A stretch of 64,000 nucleotides of DNA from JAVJUV01 sp047314965 (GTDB lineage Bacteria; Pseudomonadota; Alphaproteobacteria; Rhodobacterales; Rhodobacteraceae): positions 1 to 64,000 of the forward strand of contig NZ_JBLBVK010000036.1 of NCBI RefSeq assembly GCF_047314965.1. Reading direction: 5' to 3'. The notes beneath the pieces are model-generated. The model saw nothing but the letters and a program-made list of their open reading frames with translations. It had not been told where the DNA came from and searched no databases. Below, piece after piece: positions 17,068 to 26,006 of the stretch. Position 1 is the first letter of the stretch. Every line of letters starts with the position of its first letter. The position numbers and the translations under genes were made by a program.

Positions 17068-18774
17068 ATGCCCCTGCGCAAACTCTTTCTGACAACCGCC
17101 CTTGCCGCGGCGCTTGCGCTTCCGGCAAGGGCCGAGGATGCCGGAGGATACCTGGCCGCCCGCTCGGCGATCATCGCCAGCGATTTCGCCGAGGCCGCGC
17201 AGTACTATGCCCGGGCACTGGTCCGCGATCCGGGGAATATTTCGCTGCTTGAAAACGCCGCGACGGCGTACCTGGGACTTGGCGACCTTGATCGTGCGGC
17301 CCCCATTGCCCGGCGGCTGATCCAGTCCGGCGCCGAAAGCCAGTTATCCGGCCTGATCCTTCTTGGTGACGCCGCGCGCAACGGAAACTGGTCCACGATC
17401 GGCCAGGATCTCGACGCTGGCCTTACCGTTGGCCCGCTGTTCGACGGGCTGGCGCGCGCATGGGCGCTGGTGGGCGACGGGCAGATGACCGCCGCGATCG
17501 AGGCGTTCGACGTGATCGGCACCAACCAGGGCGTCGAAGCCTTCGGCCTCTATCACAAGGCGCTTGCCTTGGCCTCTGTCGGCGACTTCGAGGGCGCTGC
17601 CGAGATTTTCTCCGGCGAGACGGGCAACACTATCCGTCTGACGCGACGGGGGCTGATCGCCTATGTCGAGGTTCTCAGCCAGCTGGAGCGCGACGCTGAC
17701 GCGCTGGAACTTATCACCGCGACCTTCGGCAGCAACCTGGACCCGTACCTCGAGGACGTGAAGCGCCGTCTCGAAGCAGGAGAAGTGCTGCCGTTCTCGA
17801 CGGTGCGCCGCGCCGAGGACGGCATGGCCGAGGTCTATTACTCGATCGCGAGCGCGCTGCAGGGCGAGGCGCAGCAGGCCTATACGCTTCTCTACAGCCG
17901 GATGGCACTGGCTCTTCGGCCCGACCATATCGACGCTCTTCTGATGACGGCCGAGCTTCTGGAGGATCTGGAGCGCTATGACCTCGCAACCGAGGTCTAT
18001 GACACCGTGCCGCGCGACGACCCGTCGTTCCACGCGGCGGAACTTGGGCGCGCCGAGGCGCTGCGCCGCTCGGGCCGCGAAGACGCGGCGATCGAGGTGC
18101 TGCGCCAGCTGACCAAAAGCCACGGCGAGTTACCTCTCGTGCATGTAACGCTGGGCGACACGCTGCGCGGGATGGAGCGGTTCGAGGAGTCGATCCAGCC
18201 CTATGACGACGCGCTAGCACTGATCGAAACCCCCGAGGAACAGCACTGGATCGTCTACTTCGCCCGCGGCATCAGCCACGAAAGAACCGGAGAATGGGAC
18301 AAGGCCGAGGCCGACTTCCGGAAAGCACTGGAATTGCGTCCCGAACAGCCGCAGGTGATGAACTACCTCGGCTATTCCTTCCTGGAAATGCAGAGCAACT
18401 ACGACGAAGCGCTGGATCTGATCGAGCGTGCCGTCGCACTGCGTCCGGACTCGGGTTACATCATCGACTCGCTTGGCTGGGGTCTTTACCGCCTTGGCCG
18501 CTACGAAGAAGCAGTCGGCCACATGGAAAAGGCAGTCGAGCTGATGCCGATCGATCCGGTGGTGAACGATCACTTGGGTGACGTGTACTGGGCCGTAGGA
18601 CGCAAGCGCGAGGCCGAGTTCCAGTGGCACCGCGCCCTGTCCTTCATCGACCACGAAGAGGCAAGCGGCGACATCGACCCCGATCGCGTCCGCCGCAAGC
18701 TTGAGGTCGGTCTCGACCAGGTGCTGGAGGAAGAAGGCGCACCGCCACTCAAGATGGCCAATGACAGCAATTGA
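17068..18774 (+). CDS. Secreted tetratricopeptide repeat protein
   Basis: A 568-aa protein with a signal peptide (LFLTTALAAALALPARA) followed by TPR-type helical repeats. The repeats are clearest at the C-terminal half: AEADFRKALELRPEQPQVMN, LDLIERAVALRPDSGYIIDS and AVGHMEKAVELMPIDPVVND fit the 34-residue pattern. It probably acts in the periplasm or at the outer membrane as a protein-protein scaffold; homologs in related bacteria sit next to ispE, so function is unknown but the linkage is conserved as I recall it. The last 14 bases overlap the ispE start, implying co-translation. Confidence 0.88.
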   Translation: MPLRKLFLTTALAAALALPARAEDAGGYLAARSAIIASDFAEAAQYYARALVRDPGNISLLENAATAYLGLGDLDRAAPIARRLIQSGAESQLSGLILLGDAARNGNWSTIGQDLDAGLTVGPLFDGLARAWALVGDGQMTAAIEAFDVIGTNQGVEAFGLYHKALALASVGDFEGAAEIFSGETGNTIRLTRRGLIAYVEVLSQLERDADALELITATFGSNLDPYLEDVKRRLEAGEVLPFSTVRRAEDGMAEVYYSIASALQGEAQQAYTLLYSRMALALRPDHIDALLMTAELLEDLERYDLATEVYDTVPRDDPSFHAAELGRAEALRRSGREDAAIEVLRQLTKSHGELPLVHVTLGDTLRGMERFEESIQPYDDALALIETPEEQHWIVYFARGISHERTGEWDKAEADFRKALELRPEQPQVMNYLGYSFLEMQSNYDEALDLIERAVALRPDSGYIIDSLGWGLYRLGRYEEAVGHMEKAVELMPIDPVVNDHLGDVYWAVGRKREAEFQWHRALSFIDHEEASGDIDPDRVRRKLEVGLDQVLEEEGAPPLKMANDSN

Positions 18775-19675
18775 GGTCTTCGCGCCGGCCAAGATCAACC
18801 TGACGCTTCATGTCACCGGACAGCGGGCGGACGGGTATCACCTGCTGGACAGTCTCGTGGCCTTCGCGCCGGTGGGCGACAGACTGATTTTGCAGCCGGG
18901 CAATGTCACATCCTTGACTGTCGAAGGCCCTGAAGCCAGGGGCGTTCCTGCGGATATGGAAAACATCGCGATGCGCGCCGCAATGATGGCGCCGGATGGC
19001 CAATCCGTGACGATGGTCCTGACCAAGTTCCTGCCGGTCGCCTCGGGTATCGGTGGCGGCTCGGCAGATGCAGCGGCTGCCTTTCGCGGCATGCTGATGT
19101 TTGGCGACGAGGCCGAAGTCCCGGCGGATTCCGTCTGGGCGATGCCCCAGATCATCCACCAGACCTATGCCAAGGCGCTGCTCGATCTCGGTGCCGATGT
19201 GCCGATGTGCCTGCGTCCCAGACCGCTCCGGGCGCAAGGTATCGGTGAAAAGATCGAATTTCTTGATCTGCCGGCCCTTCCGGCGGTATTCGTTAATCCC
19301 CGTGTGCCGGTCTCGACACCCGAGGTGTTTCGCGCGCTCAAGTCAAAGACGAACCCGCCGATGCCGGACAGGCTGCCCGATTTTGCATCAACGGTGGACC
19401 TGATCGACTTTCTTGCAGGCTGTCGTAACGATCTGGAGCCCGTGGCCCGGACGCTTGTTCCGGAAATCGGGCTGACACTTGACGCCTTGTCTGCCTGTGA
19501 CGGCTGCGAGCTTTCCCGCATGTCCGGCTCTGGCGCGACCTGTTTCGGCATTTTCTCGTCCGTCGATTCCGGGAAAGCCGCGGTCGACCGGCTCAGACAC
19601 CTCTATCCGGACTACTGGATCGCCGGTGGGCTTGTCGGCGATCAGCTGCAACGCTCGATGCCCGTCCGCAAGTAG
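18761..19675 (+). CDS. ispE: 4-diphosphocytidyl-2-C-methyl-D-erythritol kinase
   Basis: The GHMP-family kinase of the MEP isoprenoid pathway. The 304-aa product begins with the typical PAKINLTLHVTGQRADGYH, has the ATP-binding loop VASGIGGGSADAAAAF (about 88-103) and the C-terminal GHMP motif RMSGSGATCFGIF. ATG at 18761 lies inside the end of the TPR gene in another frame; the open frame to 18701 is not coding. It is convergent with the polyprenyl diphosphate synthase gene (7 nt between stops), placing two isoprenoid genes together. Confidence 0.95.
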   Translation: MTAIEVFAPAKINLTLHVTGQRADGYHLLDSLVAFAPVGDRLILQPGNVTSLTVEGPEARGVPADMENIAMRAAMMAPDGQSVTMVLTKFLPVASGIGGGSADAAAAFRGMLMFGDEAEVPADSVWAMPQIIHQTYAKALLDLGADVPMCLRPRPLRAQGIGEKIEFLDLPALPAVFVNPRVPVSTPEVFRALKSKTNPPMPDRLPDFASTVDLIDFLAGCRNDLEPVARTLVPEIGLTLDALSACDGCELSRMSGSGATCFGIFSSVDSGKAAVDRLRHLYPDYWIAGGLVGDQLQRSMPVRK

Positions 19676-19682
19676 ACCGGGC

Positions 19683-20687
19683 CTAGCTGATCCGCGCCAC
19701 CACGTAATCCGCCAGGTCGATAAGCGTTTCGCGCAAGGCGTGCTCGGGCAACAGCCGCATGGCGTCCTTCGCCGTTTCCGACCACCGCAGCGCATCGGCC
19801 CGCGTGGCCTCCATCGTGCCGTGCTTCGCGATCAGCCGCAGCGCCTCGTCCAGATCACCGTCCCGCTGGTCGCCCTTCTGAATCGTCCGCTCCCAGAACG
19901 CGCGCTCGTCGGCATCGGCCTTCGCGACCGCCTTGATCACCGGCAGCGTCAGCTTCCGCTCGCGGAAATCGTCGCCCACGTTCTTGCCCGTGGCGTTGGC
20001 GTCGCCGCCATAGTCCAGAAGGTCGTCGGCAATCTGGAACGCGATACCCAGCGCATCCCCATAGGTGCGCAGCGCTTCGACCTGTTCCTGCGGAACGCCC
20101 GCAATCTCGCCGCCCACCTCGCAGGCGGCGGCGAAGAGCGCGGCCGTCTTGCCGCGCACGACCTGGATATAGATGTCTTCGGTCGTCGACAGGTTGGCGG
20201 CTGCGGTCAGTTGCAGCACCTCGCCCTCGGCGATCGTCGCGGCAGCGTCCGACAGGATGCGCAGCACCGTCAGCGACCCGGTATCGGTCATCAGCTGGAA
20301 CGAACGCGCGAACAGGTAATCGCCCACCAGAACCGACGACTTGTTGTCCCACAAGAGGTTCGCCGTTGGCCGTCCGCGCCGCTGTTTGCTCTCGTCCACA
20401 ACATCGTCGTGCAGAAGCGTGGCGGTATGGATGAACTCCACCGTCGCGGCCAGACGCACATGGTTCTCGCCTTCGTAGCCACACAGACGCGCTGCGGCCA
20501 GCGTCAGCATCGGGCGCAGGCGCTTGCCGCCCGCCTCGACCAGATGCGCCGTGACTTCGGGGATGCGCGGCGCATGCTTGGATGCCATCCGCTCACGGAT
20601 CAGCGCATTCACGCGCTCAAGGTCGCCTGCCAATGTGGCGGCGAGGCTTTCATGCGGTTTCACCGATGCATCCGCGTCCAGGCTCAT
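19683..20687 (-). CDS. ispB: Long-chain polyprenyl (octa-/decaprenyl) diphosphate synthase
   Basis: Makes the isoprenoid tail of ubiquinone by successive additions of isopentenyl diphosphate. The 334-aa protein has the first Asp-rich motif LLHDDVVDE (FARM) with the upstream GGKRLRP substrate-binding stretch, and the second motif FQIADDLLDYGGD. Residues before the first motif (ATVEFIHTATLL) are small or alanine-rich, as in long-chain enzymes. The exact product length (C40 or C50; C50 is usual in related bacteria) cannot be read. ATG at 20687 is preferred to the GTG immediately before it. Confidence 0.93.
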   Translation of the reverse strand: MSLDADASVKPHESLAATLAGDLERVNALIRERMASKHAPRIPEVTAHLVEAGGKRLRPMLTLAAARLCGYEGENHVRLAATVEFIHTATLLHDDVVDESKQRRGRPTANLLWDNKSSVLVGDYLFARSFQLMTDTGSLTVLRILSDAAATIAEGEVLQLTAAANLSTTEDIYIQVVRGKTAALFAAACEVGGEIAGVPQEQVEALRTYGDALGIAFQIADDLLDYGGDANATGKNVGDDFRERKLTLPVIKAVAKADADERAFWERTIQKGDQRDGDLDEALRLIAKHGTMEATRADALRWSETAKDAMRLLPEHALRETLIDLADYVVARIS

Positions 20688-20742
20688 CACACACTCGTCA
20701 GATTGCTCGACAAACCTGCGGGTCTGCCATTAAGTCCATCCC

Positions 20743-20958
20743 ATGAAAGAGCTCATCCGCACCAACGATCCGACCGTCATCGCCTTTGCGAGCGCTCTGC
20801 TTGAGGGCGAGGATATAGACTGCTTTCAGATGGACGTCCACATGAGCGTCCTGGAAGGCAGCATCGGCATATTGCCGCGCCGCCTGATGGTGCGCGATCA
20901 GGATTGGTTCCGCGCGGCCAGCGTGCTGCGCGACAACGATCTGACCGTCGAGGAATGA
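20743..20958 (+). CDS. DUF2007 domain protein
   Basis: A 71-aa protein beginning MKELIRTNDPTVIAFASALL, the pattern of DUF2007 (putative signal-transducing) proteins, which resemble small ferredoxin-like or PII-like folds. It contains ALLEGEDIDCFQMD and a VRDQDWFRAASVL end. Its stop overlaps the methyltransferase start (ATGA), so the two are co-translated. No function is established that I can apply; it is divergent from the polyprenyl synthase gene across about 55 bp. Confidence 0.8.
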   Translation: MKELIRTNDPTVIAFASALLEGEDIDCFQMDVHMSVLEGSIGILPRRLMVRDQDWFRAASVLRDNDLTVEE

Positions 20959-21719
20959 CCGCCACAACGGAAGACGATTTTCTCGGGGGCCGTATCCGCC
21001 TTCGCCAGCCGCGCGCGGGGTACCGCGCGGGCGTCGATCCGGTGCTTCTTGCCGCCAGCGTTCCCGCCCGCCCGGGCCAGAGCGTGCTTGAACTGGGAAC
21101 CGGGACCGGCGCCGCGCTTCTCTGCCTGATGGCACGCGTTGCCGGGCTTGACGGTGTCGGGGTGGAACGCGACCCGCAACTGGCTGCGCTTGCCGCCGAG
21201 AACGCCGAGTCGAATGGCATCGGCGCGCATATCGTGGAAGCCGATCTGCAGGAGATGCCCGCGGAACTCCGCGCGATGTCTTTCGACCATGTGCTGGCCA
21301 ACCCGCCCTTCTTTGACCGCACTGGCGGCAGCCCGGCGCAGGACGCCTCCCGCGAGGGCGGCCGGGGAGAGGAGACACCGTTGCCCACGTGGACGGAAGC
21401 CGGAATTCGCCGCCTGAAGCCGGGCGGAGTCCTCAGCATCATCCAGCGCATCGAGCGGTTGCCGCAGCTCCTTGCCAGCCTCGATCAAAGGGTCGGCGAT
21501 CTCGTTGTCCTGCCCTTGGCGGCGCGCTCGGGGCGTGAGGCCAAACTCTTTGTTCTTCAAGCGAAAAAAGGTGCGAAGGGTCGGTTTCGCCTTCTGCCAC
21601 CCTTCGTTCTGCACTCCGGCCCGGCGCACCTTGCCGACGGGGACGATTACACCCCCGAGACCTCGTCGATCCTGCGCGATGCCGCGCCCCTTGATCTGGT
21701 CGCATTAATGAACAGGTAA
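20955..21719 (+). CDS. trmN6: tRNA1(Val) (adenine-N6)-methyltransferase-like protein
   Basis: A class I SAM-dependent methyltransferase of 254 aa. The SAM-binding motif is LELGTGTGAALLCLMAR, followed by GVERDPQLAALAAENAESNG and the NPPFF motif typical of N6-adenine methyltransferases. The product matches the TrmN6/YfiC group that modifies A37 of tRNA1(Val); substrate is inferred from family. ATG at 20955 overlaps the DUF2007 stop by 4 nt; the longer frame from 20904 would overlap it much more. Confidence 0.85.
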   Translation: MTATTEDDFLGGRIRLRQPRAGYRAGVDPVLLAASVPARPGQSVLELGTGTGAALLCLMARVAGLDGVGVERDPQLAALAAENAESNGIGAHIVEADLQEMPAELRAMSFDHVLANPPFFDRTGGSPAQDASREGGRGEETPLPTWTEAGIRRLKPGGVLSIIQRIERLPQLLASLDQRVGDLVVLPLAARSGREAKLFVLQAKKGAKGRFRLLPPFVLHSGPAHLADGDDYTPETSSILRDAAPLDLVALMNR

Positions 21720-21817
21720 CATCTATGGCCTTACGTTTGGGGCCTGTCTTCGCGGCGCGTGACACGAATCAAGTTTCGTGCTGGAGTAAAGACATTCAAC
21801 AAGAGAGGAGTACGACC

Positions 21818-21991
21818 ATGAGTCTGAGTTCGCACCTGCAGGAACTCCGGAAGAAACACGAACATCTCTCGCACGAAGTGGAAGAAGCCCAGCGCAGCCA
21901 TTCGGTCGACGATCTCAAGATCACCGCGCTCAAGAAGCAAAAACTCAAGATCAAAGAGGAAATTGAGCGGCTTTCAGCCTCAACGCATTGA
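21818..21991 (+). CDS. DUF465 (YdcH-like) small coiled-coil protein
   Basis: A 57-aa highly charged protein (MSLSSHLQELRKKHEHLSHE), almost wholly helical, with the DLKITALKKQKLKIKEEIERL stretch of the DUF465/YdcH family. Start chosen at 21818, where AAGAGAGGAG gives a strong ribosome binding site; the open frame to 21725 has no such site and reads as non-coding. Function unknown. It is followed by a terminator hairpin that faces the opposite strand. Confidence 0.88.
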   Translation: MSLSSHLQELRKKHEHLSHEVEEAQRSHSVDDLKITALKKQKLKIKEEIERLSASTH

Positions 21992-22103
21992 TCCCCTCGC
22001 GCCGCGTCCGATGCCGATGGCATCCCTGCGGTGCATCCATAAACCCTGAATTCGGGCCTGCGCATCACCATCGCGGTGCCCAGACGCCAGATATGGAAAT
22101 GAA

Positions 22104-22128
22104 AAGGGCCGGCTAACCGTCGGCCCTT
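22104..22128 (-). terminator. Intrinsic terminator of the phb genes
   Basis: Perfect 8-bp stem AAGGGCCG (22104-22111) with CGGCCCTT (22121-22128) and a 9-nt loop. Read on the minus strand, the stem ends in CCCTTTTC, a short T-tract, 24 bases after the phbB stop. On the plus strand the downstream bases are not T-rich. The rest of 21992-22151 shows nothing else. Confidence 0.7.
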
Positions 22129-22151
22129 CCTGCGTGTAACGCCTGAGTGCC

Positions 22152-22877
22152 TCAGACGAAGAACTGTGCGCCGTTGGCGGAAATCGTCGAACCGTTGATG
22201 AAACCGGCCTCCTCTGCGGCCAGAAAAACGACACAACGCGCGATTTCCTCGGGTTCGCCCAAACGGCCAGCCGGAATCTGCGGGATGATCTTCGAGTTCA
22301 GAACGTCCTCGGGGATCGCGCGCACCATCTCGGTGCCGATATAGCCGGGGCAAACGGCGTTGGCGGTGATGCCAGCGCGCGCGCCTTCCTGGGCCAGCGA
22401 CTTGACGATGCCAAGGTCGCCCGCCTTGGTCGCGGCATAGTTAACCTGACCCGCCTGGCCCTTCTGGCCGTTGATCGATGAGATCACGATGATGCGGCCG
22501 AACTTGCGCTCGCGCATGCCGGGCCAGATCGGGTGGATCGTGTTGAACACACCGGTCAGGTTGGTGTCGATCACCTCTTTCCACTGCTCCGGAGTCATCC
22601 GGTGGAACATGGCGTCGCGCGTTATGCCGGCATTCGCAACGACCGTGTCGATCGGACCAAGATCGGCCTCGACCTGCGCGATACCGGCCTTCGAGGCCTC
22701 GTAATCGGCCACGTTCCACTTGTACGTCCGGATGCCGGTTTCGGCAGTGAAGGCCGCGGCCTTCTCGTCATTGCCGGCATAGGTGGCGGCGACTTCATAG
22801 CCTTCGGCCTTCAGTGCCTTCGAAATCGCTTCACCAATTCCCCGGCTTCCGCCGGTCACAAGGGCAACACGTCCCAT
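22152..22877 (-). CDS. phbB: Acetoacetyl-CoA reductase
   Basis: A 241-aa short-chain dehydrogenase that reduces acetoacetyl-CoA to (R)-3-hydroxybutyryl-CoA for polyhydroxybutyrate. Visible are the NADPH-binding GGSRGIG (9-15), NAGITRD, the catalytic Ser in VISSINGQKGQAGQVNY and the Tyr/Lys in NYAATKAG. The sequence NAGITRDAMFHRMT is typical of PhbB. It lies 119 bp after phbA on the same strand, with a copy of the palindromic repeat between, and is followed by a terminator. Confidence 0.95.
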   Translation of the reverse strand: MGRVALVTGGSRGIGEAISKALKAEGYEVAATYAGNDEKAAAFTAETGIRTYKWNVADYEASKAGIAQVEADLGPIDTVVANAGITRDAMFHRMTPEQWKEVIDTNLTGVFNTIHPIWPGMRERKFGRIIVISSINGQKGQAGQVNYAATKAGDLGIVKSLAQEGARAGITANAVCPGYIGTEMVRAIPEDVLNSKIIPQIPAGRLGEPEEIARCVVFLAAEEAGFINGSTISANGAQFFV

Positions 22878-22913
22878 TTCATGTCCTCCATAAAAAATTC
22901 GCTGTCCCGCTCT

Positions 22914-22990
22914 TTCTTCCTGGGAAAAATACGGCGGGGTGGTTCGGAGGGGCAGCGCCCCTCCGGCATGGCGCCGCCGTCAGGCGGCGC
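22914..22990 (+). repeat. Dispersed palindromic repeat, copy B (between phbA and phbB)
   Basis: On the plus strand: TTCTTCCTGGGAAAAATACGG, then GGAGGGGCAGCGCCCCTCC (hairpin) and a second perfect hairpin GCGCCGCC-GTCA-GGCGGCGC (22971-22990). The order and core match copies C and D. It fills nearly the whole gap between the phbA stop (22997) and phbB start (22877), in the orientation opposite to transcription. It may stabilise the phbA 3' end or partly uncouple the two genes; that is inference. Confidence 0.65.
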
Positions 22991-22996
22991 AACGGA

Positions 22997-24172
22997 TCAT
23001 CCGCGCTCGACGCACATCGCCACGCCCATGCCGCCACCGATGCATAGCGTCGCCAGACCCTTCTTGGCATCGCGGCGCTTCATCTCGAACAGGAGCGTGT
23101 TCAGAACGCGGCAGCCGGAAGCACCGATCGGGTGGCCGATGGCGATGGCGCCGCCGTTCACGTTCACGATCGCGGGATCCCAGCCCATGTCCTTGTTCAC
23201 GGCGCAGGCCTGCGCGGCGAAGGCTTCGTTCGCCTCGACCAGATCCAGATCGCTCACGGACCAGCCCGCCTTGTCCAGCGCCTTGCGGCTGGCGTGGATC
23301 GGGCCGACGCCCATGATCGAGGGGTCGAGACCTGCGGTCGCATAGGACGCGATGCGGGCCAGGGGCTCGATGCCGCGCTTCTCGGCCTCGTCCGCGCTCA
23401 TCAGCAGTACGGCGGCGGCGCCGTCATTGATGCCCGAGGCGTTGCCTGCAGTGACCGAACCGTCCCTGGTGAAGGCCGGGCGCAGCTTCTGCATGTTCTC
23501 GATCGTCGCGCCTAGGCGGATGTACTCGTCCTTGTCCACGACGATGTCGCCCTTACGGGTCTTGATCGTGAAGGCGATCACCTCGTCGTCGAACTTGCCG
23601 GCCTTCTGCGCGGCCTCGGCCTTGTTCTGGCTGGCGAGCGCGAATTCGTCCTGCTGGTCGCGGCTGATCTGCCACTGCTGCGCGACGTTCTCGGCGGTCT
23701 GACCCATGTGATAGCCATTGAAGGCATCCCAGAGACCATCCTTGATCATCGAATCGATGAAGGTCAGGTCGCCCATCTTGTGCCCGGCCCGAAGGTTCTG
23801 GACATGGGGGCTCATCGACATATTTTCCTGGCCGCCCGCGGCCACGATCGCCGCATCGCCCAGCATGATGTGCTGCGCGCCCAGCGCCACGGCCCGCAGG
23901 CCCGAGCCACAGACCTGGTTGATGCCCCAGGCCGCGCTTTCGATCGGCAAGCCGGCGTTGACGTGAGCCTGCCGCGCAGGGTTCTGACCCTGTCCCGCGG
24001 TCAGAACCTGGCCGAGGATCGTTTCGCTGACATCGGCCTTCTCGATGCCTGCACGCTCTACCAGAGCCTCCAGGACCGCAGCGCCCAGATCATGAGCAGG
24101 AGTGTTGGCGAACGAGCCATTGAAACTTCCGACGGCTGTCCGTGCGGCCGAGGCGATTACGACGTTGGTCAA
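22997..24172 (-). CDS. phbA: Acetyl-CoA acetyltransferase (beta-ketothiolase)
   Basis: Condenses two acetyl-CoA to acetoacetyl-CoA, first step of polyhydroxybutyrate synthesis. The 391-aa thiolase shows the acyl-binding Cys88 in NQVCGSGLRAV, GGQENMS, NEAFAAQ, GGAIAIGHPIGASG (catalytic His) and the second Cys in LCIGGGMG. The start is TTG at 24172: GGAGG lies 8 bases upstream and the protein then begins MTNVVIASAARTAVGSF as in relatives. An ATG at 24187 would put the ribosome binding site inside the gene. Upstream is a candidate PhaR-type operator. Confidence 0.95.
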   Translation of the reverse strand: MTNVVIASAARTAVGSFNGSFANTPAHDLGAAVLEALVERAGIEKADVSETILGQVLTAGQGQNPARQAHVNAGLPIESAAWGINQVCGSGLRAVALGAQHIMLGDAAIVAAGGQENMSMSPHVQNLRAGHKMGDLTFIDSMIKDGLWDAFNGYHMGQTAENVAQQWQISRDQQDEFALASQNKAEAAQKAGKFDDEVIAFTIKTRKGDIVVDKDEYIRLGATIENMQKLRPAFTRDGSVTAGNASGINDGAAAVLLMSADEAEKRGIEPLARIASYATAGLDPSIMGVGPIHASRKALDKAGWSVSDLDLVEANEAFAAQACAVNKDMGWDPAIVNVNGGAIAIGHPIGASGCRVLNTLLFEMKRRDAKKGLATLCIGGGMGVAMCVERG

Positions 24173-24237
24173 GGGATGCTCCTCCATCTTGCATGACCGC
24201 ACGGCAGACTCACCTGCCGCGGGTTGCGCGGACATTA

Positions 24238-24250
24238 TGCAATTGCAGCA
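24238..24250 (-). promoter_or_regulatory. Candidate PhaR-type operator upstream of phbA
   Basis: TGCAATTGCA (24238-24247) is a perfect 10-bp palindrome extended to TGCAATTGCAGCA; on the minus strand it reads TGCTGCAATTGCA. PhaR of Paracoccus and Rhodobacter is reported to bind TGC/GCA-rich sites near phasin and PHB genes. The position, 66 bases before the phbA start in an A/T-richer patch, fits an operator. PhaR itself is not in this window. Assignment is inference. Confidence 0.3.
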
Positions 24251-24299
24251 TTCATAACAACCGACACAACGTCGCCCCCGGCGCATGGCCGGTTTGCGT

Positions 24300-25169
24300 C
24301 TAGCGCCCGTAGTAAAGACCCACCACGTGCCGGGCTTCAGCGAAGAACAGCCAGCGCTGCACCAGTACGCCGGCGACATGCGACAGGACGGCGAGAACGG
24401 CCATTATATGGTGGAACGGAAGAAGCAGCAGCAGGACCGGAAAGGCAAAGGCGAGAAACAGCGAGATCACCTTCAACGTCGCGGCATGCTTGCGCCCGAT
24501 CCGGAACACCATTTCCTTGGTCAGGTAGTTCGATCCGGTATGCGGCGGCTCGAAGGCGCGGACCGTGCCGATGCCGCCCAGCCCCGTGGCCGTGGCCAGG
24601 GTGGTGTCCGACATCCTTTCGCGCCTGTCCTGATCGGCCCAGGCCACGATCTGCACAATTCCCGCGAGCGGGAAAAGCCAGAGCGCCAGCGACACATGGC
24701 CGGTCATCAGACCGCCGCCCGCAACGGCGTAAAGCAGAAAAAGCACCGGTGGCGACCAGTGGTTCCAGCGGGGCACTGTCCGCATCTGGGTATAGATCAT
24801 CGACGTGGCGAACACGGTCGCCAGCGACAACAGCCCGCCGAGGATCCCGAAGAAGCTCCATCGCGCGTCGAAAAAGACAAGTCCGATCGCGTAAAGCCCC
24901 ATGAGCCCAAGCGCCAGAACCGCCAGCCAGGCCTCGCGTGACAACCAGCTCGACCGCCACTGGGTAAAGGCCTTCAGTGCGCGCTCCGGATGGCCAAGAT
25001 GGAAGGTCGAGGAGATCAGCCCCCCGGCTGCCAGGACATAGGCGATGGCGAAGAACCAGAAAGCCACCCAGCCACGCGGAGCCGGGGCGTCGAGCCCAAG
25101 AAAGGTCAGCATGCCGAAGCCAAGGCCCGACAGGGTGGTGAACAGGATGATGGATGGTGCCGGATGCAT
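24300..25169 (-). CDS. soeC: DmsC/SoeC-type membrane anchor subunit
   Basis: A 289-aa protein with about eight transmembrane helices, the DMSO reductase anchor (DmsC) family. It holds the catalytic and Fe-S subunits at the membrane and exchanges electrons with quinone. Recognisable segments are GGLISSTFHLGHPERALKAF and WSPPVLFLLYAVAGGGLMTG. The start overlaps the Fe-S subunit stop by one base (TGATG). With the two genes upstream it forms an A-B-C operon; the soe name rests on the cytoplasmic character of subunit A. Confidence 0.8.
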   Translation of the reverse strand: MHPAPSIILFTTLSGLGFGMLTFLGLDAPAPRGWVAFWFFAIAYVLAAGGLISSTFHLGHPERALKAFTQWRSSWLSREAWLAVLALGLMGLYAIGLVFFDARWSFFGILGGLLSLATVFATSMIYTQMRTVPRWNHWSPPVLFLLYAVAGGGLMTGHVSLALWLFPLAGIVQIVAWADQDRRERMSDTTLATATGLGGIGTVRAFEPPHTGSNYLTKEMVFRIGRKHAATLKVISLFLAFAFPVLLLLLPFHHIMAVLAVLSHVAGVLVQRWLFFAEARHVVGLYYGR

Positions 25170-25921
25170 CAGCCGATCCTTTCCAGCGTGCGGTCCAGCC
25201 AGCCAAGAAAGCCCTTCGGCTCCTCCGCGACGGGTTCCAGGTAAGGGGCGAGGATATCGTACTCGGGTTCGGCGTCGCGCGGACGCGGCGGCAGATAGCG
25301 ATTGACGGGGGCCGTGCCTTGCTCGGGCATCAGTTCGATCCCGCCGCGCTCGGCCACCAGCTGGCTGACCGCGCTCTCCGGGTCCGACAGGTCTCCGAAA
25401 TGCCGCGCGCCCGCTGGGCAGGTCCGCACGCAGGCGGGCTGACGGTCTTCCTCGGGCAGGTTCTCGTTATAGATCCGGTCGACGCACAGCGTGCATTTCT
25501 TCATCACCTGCTCGGCTGGGTCCATCTCCCGCGCGCCGTAGGGGCAGGCCCAGGCGCAGAGACCGCAGCCGATGCAGTCGGTCTCGTTCACCAGGACGAT
25601 CCCGTCCTCGACCCGTTTGTAGCTGGCGCCTGTCGGACAGACTGTCACGCATGGCGCATCGGCGCAGTGCAGGCAGGACTTGGGAAAATGATACAGCTGC
25701 GCTGGCCCACCGGTCGTCGGCTGGACCTCATAGGAATGCACCCGGTTCAGGAAGCTGCCCACGGGATCCGCGCCATAGGCATCCTTGTCTGCCAGGGGTG
25801 CGCCGTAGTTCTCTGTGTTCCAGCCCTTGCAGGCGGTCACGCAGGCATGGCAGCCGACACAGGTATCCAGGTCGATGACAAGGCCAAGCGTCTTCTCGGT
25901 ATGGGTCGGAAGCGACGTCAT
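25169..25921 (-). CDS. soeB: Four-cluster ferredoxin subunit (SoeB/DmsB-like)
   Basis: A 250-aa Fe-S protein carrying electrons between the molybdenum subunit and the membrane anchor. Four [4Fe-4S] Cys groups are visible: CVGCHACVTAC, CLHCADAPCVTVC, CIGCGLCAWAC and CTLCVDR with CVRTC. No signal peptide. ATG at 25921 has GGAGG six bases upstream. It is separated from subunit A by 160 bp that contains repeat copy C, and overlaps the anchor gene by one base. Confidence 0.9.
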   Translation of the reverse strand: MTSLPTHTEKTLGLVIDLDTCVGCHACVTACKGWNTENYGAPLADKDAYGADPVGSFLNRVHSYEVQPTTGGPAQLYHFPKSCLHCADAPCVTVCPTGASYKRVEDGIVLVNETDCIGCGLCAWACPYGAREMDPAEQVMKKCTLCVDRIYNENLPEEDRQPACVRTCPAGARHFGDLSDPESAVSQLVAERGGIELMPEQGTAPVNRYLPPRPRDAEPEYDILAPYLEPVAEEPKGFLGWLDRTLERIG

Positions 25922-26006
25922 GACAGTCCTCCCGATTTCCCGTTGACCGAGGCCGGGAGGGACAAGCTCTTCTCGGGATGAAGCATGATTCCAGTAAGGT
26001 CACCAT

